Translations under genes and position numbers: made by a program
In this document: positions 43,990 through 55,499 of the stretch, one piece after another
Layout: the number at the start of each line of letters is the position of its first letter
Position numbering within the stretch: the stretch's first letter is position 1
Notes under the pieces: generated by a model
What the model saw: the letters and a program-made list of their open reading frames with translations, nothing else
Database searches by the model: none
Told to the model about the DNA's origin: nothing
NCBI RefSeq assembly: GCF_015832195.1
Contig: NC_052016.1
Span: 31,021,129-31,085,128, forward strand
Direction of reading: 5' to 3'
Length of the DNA stretch: 64,000 nucleotides
DNA from: Motacilla alba alba
Lineage: Eukaryota; Chordata; Aves; Passeriformes; Motacillidae

Positions 43990-46900
43990 AGGTTGGGCTA
44001 AGTTCTAATGGGCTGAGGTTTGTTGAAAACATTCTAGTAGAAACAACAGATTTTTCAAAGTAAACAGTGTATTCCAGTCTTTAAAGAGAGATACCAGTTC
44101 TCCTGATTAAATGCAGTGGCACTGCTGCACTGCTATGAGCCCAATCTGTAGAATGCTGGTCCAGGTTCCAATGTTCATGGAGTTGTAAAGTCACAAGACA
44201 GTAAAATAATACAGATTCGAAGAGGCCTTTGGAGGTCATCTGATCCAGTCCCCTGGGAGCTTTGTGGCAGGAGGCACAACATCTTTCTAAGGCCCTCTGT
44301 TGTGTTTCAGAACATGTAATGTTTGTTGCTTCTGCGTGGCTGCTCAGCATAGCTGGGACAGTGGCTTCCTTTTGTCTCCACTAAGCCTCTCTCCCAAGCA
44401 GGAGGATCATGGTGTAATAAGGTCTCACTGCCATGTCTGCAAATTGTCAGCTTATCTGCTCTTTACTGACTGAAAGAAACTGTTCTGCTTTGGGCCTAGA
44501 CCTTAGTGCCTTAAAAGATACTTCTTCTAGCCTTTCATGCAGACTTGAATTTATTTGTAAACTTAAAGGACTAACTTTGCCAAGATTTGTTCTTCCCTAC
44601 AGGGACTGAGCAAAGTATGACTACTCTCCTTTACACCATGGACCTGATTTTCCTTCACCTCAAGGAAACATGGTTTTGGTGCATATATATCTTGCCTAAG
44701 CCATGTACTCTTTTCCATACATTTTATATTCTCCCTTTCCTCTCCATGCCATGTATCATATACATGGGGTGGGATAAAGGACTCTGAAGAAGTCTTATAG
44801 TCACCATTTTTACTGCTGTCCTTGATCTTTAGCCTGACACACCAACCCTGCATGTGTGGTGCATCTGATCTGGAGCTGGATTGTAGGGTTTCCTCAGTTC
44901 TTGCCCTGACACTAGAATACAGAATTTCTCTGTGCTTTGAGACCAGTTGTGAAGGAGAACTTGTCATTCTCCTTGATGAGATTAATCCACTGTTTTAATT
45001 TAAAATGTGCTAGAGAAAGAGAAGCTCTGTGGATGCTGGCTGCTTCCAGGAGAAACTGTCTTGCCAGAGGCACTTCTTGGATTTGAGACTCCAGTTTGGC
45101 AAGGAGCTTTTGGAGAATCTTGTGAATTATTTTGTAACCCAGAGACTCTGGAGAGTGGCCAGTACCAATGACTGTCTTGCCTAGCTTATTTCCCAGCCGG
45201 TGCCACATGGGGCCCCTGCTACTGTTTGTTCTTTAATGTCCTAATTACTGATGTGCTTATGCTTTTCCCTGGAAAACTTGGAAAGATGTTCACTTTGTCC
45301 ACCTCCTTTTTTTTCTTTTCTTTGGACAATGATGGGAAACATCACACTTTGAACAAATGGTCCTAGTTGGATATCCAGTACAGTTGCTGGTCAACCCAGG
45401 GCTACTCCAGGGTGCTCATCTTCCTACAGTTTCTTGGCTGAACATGCTTATTTGTAATTCCTGCCTATAGAGATAAAGCAGAAGGGCCAAGGAGCTTCTC
45501 TGGTTGACTTTGTTTCAGCATTGGAAGACAGAGGGTTTTTTTGCCCACAGCTGATGGCTACCACAATTTTTTTTTAATAAAGAGCTAAAAGAGTAACTCC
45601 AGTGTTTGAATTCAAGAAAGGAGGGCTGTAATTAGCATAGTACTTGTCTGCATTAGGTCCAGACTGAACAATGTGAATTGACCCATGAGTCACATTTGAA
45701 ATATAGGGAATAGTATTTGCAGAACTTGGAAAGCTGTCTGTGGATAGCTTTTTTCTAATTTTATGACGTGCTTAGGATTTTATGAACTACCTTTTTGTAT
45801 GATGGTCTGGTATTTTTATTAGTTAAGAGGCATTTATGATGACTGCAATGACAGAAAATTATATGGGGCTGCTTCTTCCAAAACTAGCAACCAGTTTTGA
45901 CATTAGCTTTACCCTCTGCTGACTTTTAGCAGATAGCAAGGGCCCTGCAGATTCTACCCTTGGAAGCTGAATTGGTTACTCGGAATTTGACTCTCTCCTT
46001 GTGCCTCTAATAGGTTCATACATCGTGCAAGAGAATTTGTTCCTGTCCTAGGCCAAATGTCCAGGTTTCAGGATAGGGCTGCCCCTTTCTCCATCAAAGA
46101 GTAGAGGCTATTTGAGACCGTGGTAAAATCCCAAGATAGTTGCATGAAAGGAGTTCACTCTCCTTCACATTCAAATGTGTACAAGCCAATACATATCCAG
46201 CAAGTTTTCCCAAGAGCGAGAAGCTGCTCGCACTGCAAGAAAACCAAGATGACTCTTTCTGTAACAGGAGCAGCTGCTGCAGCTGCTGGAGTATGAGCAC
46301 ACTAACAGCAGAGGTGGTGCTTTCTAATCCACAATTATGAAGGAGCCCTCCATCTTTATTTGTTCCTCTAGTCCCTATAATTGAGCTAGGGTGACTAATT
46401 GTAGATTGTGAACACAATTCACAAATTGTGAAATATGAGAGGTTTTATCTATGTCATACTTGATTTCCTCTTCAGTCACTTTGTTCATGTTTATAGAAAC
46501 ATTGAACAAAACACCTCAGGGAAAATTGATTGTTTCTCTGTGTTAATTCTGTAATTTCTTAAATTGTGACAGAAGTAGATTGGGTGATCCAGCAGGGAAG
46601 CAGAAATGATACCAGGCTTACTGGTCTGCAGACCATTGTGGTTCATAAAGCACCAGCTGGTGGGCTGAGAAATAACGACAAAGGAAATCTGTCTTTGCGT
46701 GCTTTACAGCTACAAGCGGATAGAAAAGTGGGAAGGAAATAGGCTCAGCTTTAGATGCTTATTTCTGATTTTAATTGGCTATAAATGAAACCCATTGGTG
46801 GCATTGCACAATACAACATGGACCCTTTTCCAGTAAGATCACAGGGTCTTTGACTTTTTAAGAGAGAGAGAGAGAACTGAGCAGCTCCAATACAGCACAC

Positions 46901-48630
46901 TGAAAGAAATAACAGTAGGAAATACCCTAGCCTCATTCTTTCTACATTGCAATTTATTCATAATTCAATTTTTAGCCATTCTAGAGAGCTGATGTTCATA
47001 TGTCACCTCATTCATGATGGAAAAAGTTGAATATTTCACATATGGGAATTATTGCTATTCTAAACTTCTGTTCTTCCATTCTTGTTGAAAGAACAAGGAA
47101 TATACCTTACCCCCACAGAATTAATCTTCTGTCTTAGATAAAGTGCCTTCATAGCCACCGGTGTTTCCCTAATTTAAAATAATGTAATGAGTAAGTGACC
47201 ATGCCACACAGGGCCAGATAAGGTCATCCATGCTACAGTCAGCTGCTTTCTACCTCAGACAAGAGATGTATAAGAGAGATAAAGAATCATGTAATTTTTC
47301 TTTAAGAAAATATTTTCTTTCAATTAAGAAAATACTTAGAATATCTGGCTTTCTGGCTTATTTGCAGAGCACCCTGCCATTCTGGAATGCCATTCCAGGA
47401 ATGGGGGGCAAGGGCTGCTTCTGTGCAATCATTGATCTGGTCTTGGCAGCTGCCCATTTGGCACTAGAAAATGCTGAAACACCCAGTTGCTATCTCTGGG
47501 ATTGTATTCATGATAGCACTGCCTACAGTTAGGCTGACTTCAGGGCCGGGGAACTTGCCTTGTGTGATAACAGCCTCAATGCAAAGCTCTGCAGCAGCAT
47601 GAATCACCACACAGGGCAGGCTAAGTCCCTTCTGTTACTACCTCCTGCAGCACATCAGTTTAAAACATCCACTCAGAGCCTCCCATTTGTTGACCTGACA
47701 TAAGAAATAAATGACACTTGAGGTTATCTTAAATTAACCCCTCCAAGTAATGACTGCTCATTTCTGTTTCTGCTAAGTGCAGTGCCTATGATGTGCCTTG
47801 TGCTGGTCTTCTGAATGTTATTCCAGCTGTAAAAGAAGATTATAAATGTGTAGATTCTCTTCAATGACTGTAAAATGTATAATTGAAATATAAGAGAACT
47901 TTCAACCAGTTGCTCTAGTGTATTCTTCCTAGGCCATAAATTCCTTCTCAGTGTTTGGACCAGAGGTGGAACTGAAAAGCATCTGTTCTTACTTCTTGAG
48001 TTAACCTCTTTATACATCGGTAAGAATCTTCTGTTGTTATTTTTTTTTGGACAAAAATGCAAAATGGTTTGCTTGTAAGTGGGATTTTTTTCCCTTATTT
48101 TGGGAGACTTTTTTTCTTTTTTTTTCTAAGAAAAAAGATCATTTGGATAAATACCTAGAGAGTCAAAAAACGTCTGGAAACCACTAGCAACCCTCTTCAA
48201 TGATGTGACTCAATGTAGCTTGGCTGCCATATCTGTAAAATGACAACACTTAACTGTTTGGTTCTAAAGCATTTGGAGCACCATGAGAGGAAAAGTCTTC
48301 TAGAAATCTTGTTTGGTTGATAAATGAAGGCACTGGTTGAGCTTTTCACACTTCCCACATGTGAGAGTCACCTAATAAATAAGTAGTCAATATAAGAATG
48401 GAAATCTGTTTGGTCTCACACAGTAGGCTTAATTTCTGTCCTCCCATTCCACCAGCTGATGCCCTTTGCAGTTCAGAGTTGCAGCCTTTCTGTCTCTTGC
48501 CCCTGTCTACATGTGCCAAACACAGGTGACAGGACCTACTGGAGACCCAAGGGCACTTGGGACATGGGCTATGGTAAAACATTCCCTACAGCAGCAATGC
48601 AGCCACTTTCTGACTGGGACTGGGGAGATG
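43990..48630. other. Intergenic DNA between ILDR1 and APOV1
   Basis: No recognised gene. Contains a short CR1-like piece (about 44,205-44,290), an AG dinucleotide run near 46,861-46,876, and an unexplained minus-strand open stretch at 44,912-45,208 discussed as a finding. Confidence 0.5.
44205..44290 (-). mobile_element. CR1-like 3' fragment
   Basis: CCTTTGGAGGTCATCTGATC followed by CAGTCCCC resembles the reverse of a CR1 3' end. Short and diverged, so only moderate support. Confidence 0.5.
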
Positions 48631-48635
48631 TTACC

Positions 48636-49135
48636 ATAGAATCTTAAGAATGATTTGCATTGGAAGGGACCTTACAAGATCATCTCTTCCACCCTGCCCC
48701 TGCCTTAGGCAGGCATACCTTTCACTAGACCAGGTTGCTCAAAGCCCCATCCAACCTGGCCTTGAGTAGTTCCAGTGTCCACAACTTCTCTGAACAACCT
48801 GTTCCAGTGTCTCACTACCCTCACAGTAAAAAATTCTTCCTTGCATCCAATCTAAATCTATCCTCTTTCAATTTTAACCTGTTTCCCTTTCTCCTGTCAG
48901 TACAAGCCTTGGTCAAGTCTTCGTGTTTCTAATATGAACCCTTTAAGTATTGAAAAGCTGCAATAAGATCTCCTTGGAGCCTTCCCTCCAGGCTGTACAG
49001 CCCCAGTTCCTTCAGCCTTTCCCCAAGGGAGAGGTGTTCCAACCCCATGATCATTTTTTGTGCCACTCTGGATCTACTCTAATGGCTCTGTGTTTCTTGG
49101 GCTGGGGATCCTGTAGCTGGATGTTCCTCCTGGTA
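48636..49135 (-). mobile_element. CR1 LINE 3' end upstream of APOV1
   Basis: Minus-orientation CR1: CATTGGAAGGGACCTTACAA at the 3' end, then CCTGTTCCAGTGTCTCACTA, AATTCTTCC and GCTGTACAGCCCCAGTTCCT further into the element. About 500 bases. Ends roughly 360 bases before the first estrogen-response element of APOV1. Confidence 0.9.
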
Positions 49136-49139
49136 AGTT

Positions 49140-49210
49140 CACAAAATTCACATAATGACTAGGTTGGAAGAGACCTTAAAGATCACGGAGTCCAACGCAT
49201 AGTTTTGACA
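49140..49210 (-). mobile_element. Second short CR1 3' end upstream of APOV1
   Basis: TGACTAGGTTGGAAGAGACC then TTAAAGATCACGGAGTCCAA: a separate CR1 3' terminus directly after the larger one, also on the minus strand. Confidence 0.75.
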
Positions 49211-49499
49211 GCTGTCTCAGGTGTATTCTCATCTAGTCAGCCTGTGCAAAAAGAGTCGGTCACAGGGAAAGAAACGTGAGAGGGGTACACACCTTTGTGC
49301 ACCATTTGGTTAATGCATTTGCTGTAAATGGAGAGGAAACTGGTGTAACAGCTGCAGGTAAGTGCCAACAGTCAGAGCAGTGGGGTAAGAGCACAGGAAG
49401 AATGGGAGCAAAATTTAGCCCAGCTCTAGCTGCTATTAATGTAGAGTTTGGTCAGTTTATGAAAGGGGCCTCTATGACATGGTTGCCTGCAAAAGTAGG

Positions 49500-49512
49500 G
49501 GACTCAGTGACC
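49500..49512 (+). promoter_or_regulatory. APOV1: Estrogen-response element 1 of APOV1 (imperfect)
   Basis: GGACTCAGTGACC: one perfect half-site TGACC and one imperfect half. Chicken apoVLDL-II has GGGCTCAGTGACC as its distal element at about -220. The copy here differs at one base of that 13-mer. Confidence 0.85.
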
Positions 49513-49543
49513 CAGAAGCTGCCTTCCACATCTCTTGGGCTCA

Positions 49544-49556
49544 GGTCAGACTGACC
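49544..49556 (+). promoter_or_regulatory. APOV1: Estrogen-response element 2 of APOV1 (perfect palindrome)
   Basis: GGTCAGACTGACC, a perfect 13-base estrogen-receptor palindrome and identical to what I recall of the proximal chicken apoVLDL-II element at about -177 to -165. Centre-to-centre distance to element 1 is 44 bases, about four helical turns. Confidence 0.93.
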
Positions 49557-49684
49557 CTCCATTACCAAATCTCAATAACAGGTCCAGAGTCCTCCACAGC
49601 TTCTTGCCTGTCCCACTATGCTGGATGTGCTTGCAAAACAGCAAATGGGGAAACAAAGCAGGACCTTTGACCCCTTGCTACCAC

Positions 49685-49692
49685 TATATTAG
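49685..49692 (+). promoter_or_regulatory. APOV1: Putative APOV1 TATA box
   Basis: TATATTAG. If the proximal estrogen element sits at -177/-165 as in chicken, transcription starts near 49,721 and this box is at about -36 to -29. CATAAA at 49,699 is a weaker alternative. Confidence 0.6.
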
Positions 49693-49717
49693 TTCTGCAT
49701 AAATGCTGGGGTCTCAG

Positions 49718-49760
49718 ATGAGCACCTACCTCAGCCTGAGAAAGAAAGAAAGCAGGACAG
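49718..49760 (+). other. APOV1: APOV1 non-coding exon 1 (5' UTR)
   Basis: Start inferred from promoter spacing, end from the donor site ACAG before GTAAGA at 49,761. Chicken apoVLDL-II likewise has an untranslated first exon. The following intron is 1,430 bases. Confidence 0.6.
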
Positions 49761-51190
49761 GTAAGAGCTGAACTCTGTTCTGGGTGGCTTGGACTTTGTG
49801 ACTGGTGTATCTAGCTCATAGACAAGCAAGTGGAGGTAGTCTTCTATTTTGCCCCATCTCCTACTATGAACCAAAGTATGAGCCCTTCTCACACTCCGTA
49901 GCCAGGAATGGTGCTGAAATAGAGGAGGGTGGGAGTATCTGGGGTCACCTGCTCTGAAGCTGAGTGATGGATGCTCCCTAAGACACAGGAGGGTCAAGCC
50001 CATGGTGGGAGTTGCAGAATTTCAGTGTTGGGAGATACGTTACCTTTTCCCAGGTGCCTTTACCCCAGGGACTGCAGGTTCCAAAGTGGGTAAGAGCACC
50101 TCTTCATGCTCCTGGGAAGCAAATTTCTGCCTTTTGTGTACATGGAGAAAAACTGGCTCTGAGATTAAAATTCAAGGAAGGGTAATAAAGGAGCAACTGT
50201 GCAAACATCTAGTGAACTGGGTGGTAGCTTTTGGAGGTAATCTGCACAGAAGGAAATAAAAATGGATGGAAATCTCCTTACTGGGGGATAAGATGGAATA
50301 CCTGACTTGATTTATAACCTCCTGGTACAGGATTTAGCAAAACATTCACATATAATAGACTTTCAGTCTATTTTGCCTTGCAATTCCTATGTTCAACGTT
50401 TTGTTCATGTTCCTCTGAGTGATGCAGCCCCTAACTGGGGCATAAATAAATTTTAATTTCTAAACACCTTTTTAAGTGCAGCATGTTTGGAAGCTTGTTT
50501 AGATATAATGTCGTATTTTCAGTGTGCCAAGTAGCAAATTTTCAATTCTCCAATTCTGACTTTTTTAAAAGACAAAAGTAAAGGAAGTTGGATGAAGCTA
50601 AATTTTGCATTCACTCACTTTTGGGAGCTTGTTCTGCTTAGGCTACTGTCTACTGCATTAATCCCAGAGTGAAAAAGACAAGGGAACCTAGTTAGCTACT
50701 TGGAACTTTCCTCAACTAAAGCAAGAGAAAGTACTCAGATCACTGGATCACTAAGATGATCATTGTATGTGACGTACTAACTAGCAAAATGTTCTTTAGA
50801 GCAATTTACCAAAACAAATCAAATTAAGAAATCCCACAATATGAATTTTTCAGTTGTACTTAAGCATTTTGGAAACCTATTCTGACTTCTGGCACTTTTA
50901 CTGGTTTGCTTAGTGCAAAAACGGGATTTTAGCTCTCATATAAAATAACTAGCTTTAACTGCCCATATTTCTTTGATCTCTGAAAGTTATTATTGTGGAT
51001 GTTTGTGAATATACAAAGAAAAGGACAACATTTTTATACTGCCTTTTCCTCACTTCTTCAGAGGAAATGCACATGATCTTTCTGTTCTTGTCTTCGTTTA
51101 TTGGTTAGGTTTTTTGCAAAAATCTGGTGTTTAACCAACATGTTTTATTTCTCTGAAAACAACCCAAACAGTGTATGCTGATTCCTGCAG

Positions 51191-52550
51191 GTCTCTGTGT
51201 AGAGAGCAGAACTGGTACTCAAACCATGCTGCAATCCAGGGCATTGGTGATAGCTCTGATTCTGCTCCTTAGCACCACTCTCTCCGGTAAGTCTGAAAAG
51301 CTTTGCTGTTTACCTGAGACAAAGCTCATCTCTACAGGTTCTCATGCATCACGAAGTAGGAATGAAGTGAAGTAATTCAGTTGAAGACCATGAATACACA
51401 GTGCTTTGCAGTGTGGAACAAGTGAATAGACACTTGGCATGAAAACTGCCCATACTTGGTACAAATACTCTGCCATGGAAGGTCTATGACTTAGATACCC
51501 ATGACTGGGTGAAGAGAGGGTGCTGAATGCTGTAGAGCAAATTCTGGGAGAGGCTCTGAATCTCAGAATTTCAAATCTCTTCCCCTGCAGCTGGGGGAAG
51601 ATACCAGAGACACAAGAGACATGAGAAACCTCATGGGGTTTTGCCTTTTTTCTCAGAAGTGCAGTCAAAGTCCATCTTTGAGAAAGACCGTCGTGAGTTG
51701 CTGGCTATCCCTGAGACTATTGCATCTTACTTCTATGAAGCTGTCAACAAGGTGTCCCCGAAAGTCAGTCAGTTCTTGTTGGATACTGTCCAGAGTCCAA
51801 CAGTTATTGCGGCCAGGTATGGAAAGCTCTGTACTAGCACTCCAATAGCCATGTGTGAAAAGGGAGAGGGAGGTGTGGGAGAAAGAACAAACTCATCAGC
51901 TGTCTCTGTGGGGAGATCTGAGGGGAAATTAATCAGCAACCAAAGCCTGATGTACCAAGGGAGGGAGGTGCTGGAAGGAGGGGGTGAGGTGATATGATCT
52001 ACTGGTGAAAGCTCTTCCCAGGGAGGCACATTGTACACAGTGTTCACAGGGATGGTAGGTACTGCTCTTTATCCATGGGTAGTGAGGGAGGAGGCTGCTG
52101 GCTGGTGGGGAATAGCTCCTCTGGAGTACTGCAGTGCTGTGAGCGGCTGAGTACTCAGTGAGCCAGGATCACTTGATGCAAATCACAGATCTGGCTCTAG
52201 CTGTACATATGTCTTGTTCAAGGTAGGGGAATGAGTTTCCTCACAAAAAGAAAAGCATGATCACCCTAGAGACAGTTTCATGTAACTCATGGCACACATG
52301 TACTGCCTATTCCTGTCTTCTGAGGAAAGCCTCTCTAGGACAGCCGAGGAGCTTTGCACTCCTGGTGACAGGCAGAGTGGTAACTACAGCAGATGGGGAT
52401 TACCTTCACATACTTGTGTGTCTTACCACGTACTCTGTTGTCTCCTGCAGACAGAGAATCGCCAAAGAAGCAACTAAAGTCAGTATAATGTTTGAACAGC
52501 TGATTGAAAAAATAAAGAACCTGTGGTACACAAGAGTCCTAGGCTATTAG
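51191..52550 (+). CDS. APOV1: APOV1, apovitellenin-1 (apo-VLDL-II)
   Basis: Family knowledge: APOV1 is a small apolipoprotein made in laying-hen liver under estrogen. It coats yolk-targeted VLDL and blocks lipoprotein lipase so that the triglyceride reaches the egg. Seen: coding parts of three exons (51,226-51,286; 51,657-51,816; 52,451-52,550) give 106 residues, the same length as chicken. Signal peptide 1-24 (LVIALILLLSTTLS core, ending EVQS), mature chain from KSIFEKDRR, conserved YEAVNKVSP and QFLLD, and C-terminus EQLIEKIKNL then VLGY. The mature chain is predicted as amphipathic helices. The single Cys of the chicken mature protein is replaced by Trp (KNLWYTR), leaving no Cys. The promoter carries two estrogen elements. 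No frame breaks. Confidence 0.96.
51226..51286 (+). CDS. APOV1: APOV1 coding part of exon 2 (signal peptide)
   Basis: Acceptor ATTCCTGCAG at 51,190, 35 bases of 5' UTR, then ATG. Codes MLQSRALVIALILLLSTTLS and one base; donor GTAAGT. Chicken starts MVQYRALVIAVILLLSTT, which fixes the start. Confidence 0.95.
51657..51816 (+). CDS. APOV1: APOV1 exon 3
   Basis: 160 bases; acceptor TTTTTCTCAG, donor GTATGG. Codes EVQSKSIFEKDRRELLAIPE, YFYEAVNKVSPK and QFLLDTVQSPTVIAA. The signal cleavage site after EVQS falls at the start of the exon. Confidence 0.96.
52451..52550 (+). CDS. APOV1: APOV1 exon 4 (C-terminus)
   Basis: 100 coding bases; acceptor CTCCTGCAG. Codes QRIAKEATKVSIMFEQLIEK, then IKNLWYTRVLGY and TAG. 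Chicken ends KIKNLCYTKVLGY. Confidence 0.95.
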
Positions 52551-52846
52551 CCAAATGAAGACAAGTCAGCATTTCCTGATGTGAGTGTGTAACACCCTGC
52601 AGTGTCCTTTCCCCCTGCCCCTCCTACGGACCAAGATCAGTCAATAAGACAGAATCGATGCTCCTCTTAATGCCACTAGAGCGAACCCACCTTCAAAGAC
52701 CAAAAGATGGAAGGCATTTGCTGAAGTCTCCCCGGAAAAAAATCACGCGGCTGGGCATGGGGAAGGCAATATAGAGATTGTAGAGTATTTCTGTAGCCAA
52801 ATCTCGAAAATTAATTCCTCCTGAATTGCTTGGTCATTGCCCCTCT

Positions 52847-52852
52847 AATAAA
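52847..52852 (+). terminator. APOV1: APOV1 polyadenylation signal AATAAA
   Basis: AATAAA about 300 bases after the stop, followed by an A-rich run. It sets a 3' UTR of roughly 310 bases. Confidence 0.75.
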
Positions 52853-52879
52853 AAAACAAACAAACAAAAAACCAAACCA

Positions 52880-55480
52880 TTGGTTGTTACACTTCCTTAA
52901 GTTGTTGTTTGTATTGACCATTATGGAATCTGACTCACCTTGGCATCCCATCCTGCTGAGAATGCAGCTGTGATTCACAAGAAGTTTTTGTGGGCAATGC
53001 TAACAAACCCTGAGTGTTCAGGCACTTTTAACTAAGCTTATATTCTTCTTGGGTGGAGGAGGCACTATCTGAGCATCTTTCAGATTAGCCACAATTGATT
53101 GTGCAAGGAGCACACTCCTTGGTTAGGTAGGAAGCAAATACGTGTACTTGTATCACGTCTGAAGATTTCAGATAATTTGGGGAAACAAGTGCCAGTAAAT
53201 TGAACTGTCCATCAACCTAAACAGGTCTTTGGAAGTGTGTTTCATTGGCCAGCCAGAGAGGCTACTGAATGAGCTTTTCCAAAGGAGAAATGAGTGGAAA
53301 ATTTCTCACTATCTTGACCAGTTTATGAGAGGGACACCTATGCCCAGCACTGTGTATGAAGACCTGGCAGGTCCTCATCAGTCCTGTGTAACTGCATCAG
53401 CCCAGATGCCCACACTGGACAAAGAAATCCATCTTCTTTCTCATTAAGCAAGCAGAAGCAAGTGGGCAATTTTTCTGAAATCACAGTGGGAAACAAGCCC
53501 ATTATTTTGTTGTTTTGTTGTTTCTTTAATTATCAGTCAGATCAGCTATAAGCTTGCACTTAACCACTTGCCTGGAATAAAATCCCCTCATTTTCCATTT
53601 TCTTTGTCCCAGCAGCTACTTTTTACAGTGTCCCCATGCAGAGCAGCAAGTTCTTCCTTCTCCCATGGCTTCACCAGTTCTGCAGAAAAGTTTTGCAGGT
53701 TTATTCATTGCTGCTCGTATTCCTTAGACAGTCTGCGCTTCTCTGGCCACAGTGAACAAACATGCATATGTATTATGTAAATGGACCTGTATTTAGGAGG
53801 AGATTCAGAAAAGGAGACGTTTTTGCTGATAAGAATATTTACCACATGAAAAAGCCAGGTCCTTTAGCTCTTTTGCTACAGAGATGACTTTCTTCCTGCT
53901 TGTTTCCCATGTGTCTGTTCAATCTTTTCTTTTTTTTTTCCCCTAAATATGACACTTAAAGGGAGAAGCCCTGCAACTTAAATCCTCTCTTGTCCCAAGG
54001 AATAATTCACCATTCTGAATTTTCTCAGAATAGAGCTTGTTCTTTTGGCATTTCAAAAGTACTTCTTTCTGAAAGAGTAAAAGTCATGAGTATATGAAAG
54101 AGCCTGAATATTCTTTTAAGAATTTGATGTCCTGGAAATTGGCATTTCAGCCTTTTCAATCTACTTGTATGCACTACCAAAAAGAGTAGGAAAAAGTTTG
54201 GAAAGTATAGGGGTCCTCATGTAGCATTTTGAGCCTGTTGTGTAACTTCACCAATGTAACCCAGTGGTATTTCTATATTGCATCACTGCACAGCTGGAGC
54301 AGCACAGTAGCTGGTATGAATTCTGTGCTAAAACATTAAAATGTTGACATTTTGTTAAGTGCACTTAATTTTATCCTTTTGCTTCTTTGCAATGTGACCT
54401 CCAGAAAATCTAAACCAGACGAATCCTGAACAGCAGTTTGATGTCTGATTTTAGCAGATGGGCAAAACAGAATCAGACTGTAGATCTCTGTGTTTGTTTG
54501 TACTCAATCTCCTGACCATGTAGTTAGTTATCTATGCATTTTTATGCTTGAAAAAAACAAGTAGAAAACTTTCCAGGTAGTGAATCTCTTGTACAATCTA
54601 CAACGCAGGGCAGCCTATGAAGAGCAAAGTAGACAACCTTCCACTGCCACTTCTACCCCTGATGTTACCAGCATCCTTTAAGATAGGAACTAGCAGCTGA
54701 GACAGCATTCAGGCTGGGATTGAGTAGAGGAAAAAAAGATTTTTATCCCAAAAAGGACCCTGGGGCAAATTCATGGGACATGTAATGAGTGGGCCATTTT
54801 ATATCTCAATGTTAAAATATTTCATATCTACTCTCAATTCTCAATTGGAATAAACAAGTTAATCTGTAATTTCTTTCTAAAATATGTACAAAAATCACTT
54901 CCCATGTGATGTCTGTTCCAGAGTTCACTGAGTGCTTCAAGATTCTTGGAGAGGCTTTGTAAGTGAAGCATTCATTTCAGTGAGATTCATGTCATAGAAA
55001 TTTTCTTGTTGAGTAATTATCATTCACTTTGCAGATTTGGAAAAGCTTGTGGTGTAACTGGTTCAACTGAGTCAATTAACATGAAATCTTAATCTTAAGA
55101 AATGTCAGATTTCTGTTGTTTCTGAGACGGGGAAATAACCCCTCAGGTGTTCATGATTTCTGCAAAAAAACACAATTTCTTGAAAAGTATTTATTATGGT
55201 GGGTACTTTACACCATTTTCAGCGGCTTGGATTTTTGATGGCTTTTACATTTCCTAGCTCCCCTCCCCTCTTTAGCGCTTGGAAAAATCACTAATTAATG
55301 CTAAGGGAACGCAGGCCACGGGCTCTGTGCTGCTTTGAGCAGTGGTTGCTGCCCTTATTGACGAACAGCCCAAGTCCTTCGGCAGCAGAAAAGTCTAGCG
55401 CAGGATGTTTGAGAAGGCAAGGACTGGAAAAAATCTTGTAAAATATTAGAAACATCCGGCTGGTATTCACACCTACACAC
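52880..55480. other. Intergenic DNA after APOV1
   Basis: No recognised gene, RNA gene or clear transposon on either strand. AT-rich throughout, with short open stretches lacking domain signatures. Confidence 0.5.
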
Positions 55481-55499
55481 ACGCAGACATTTCATCGCA

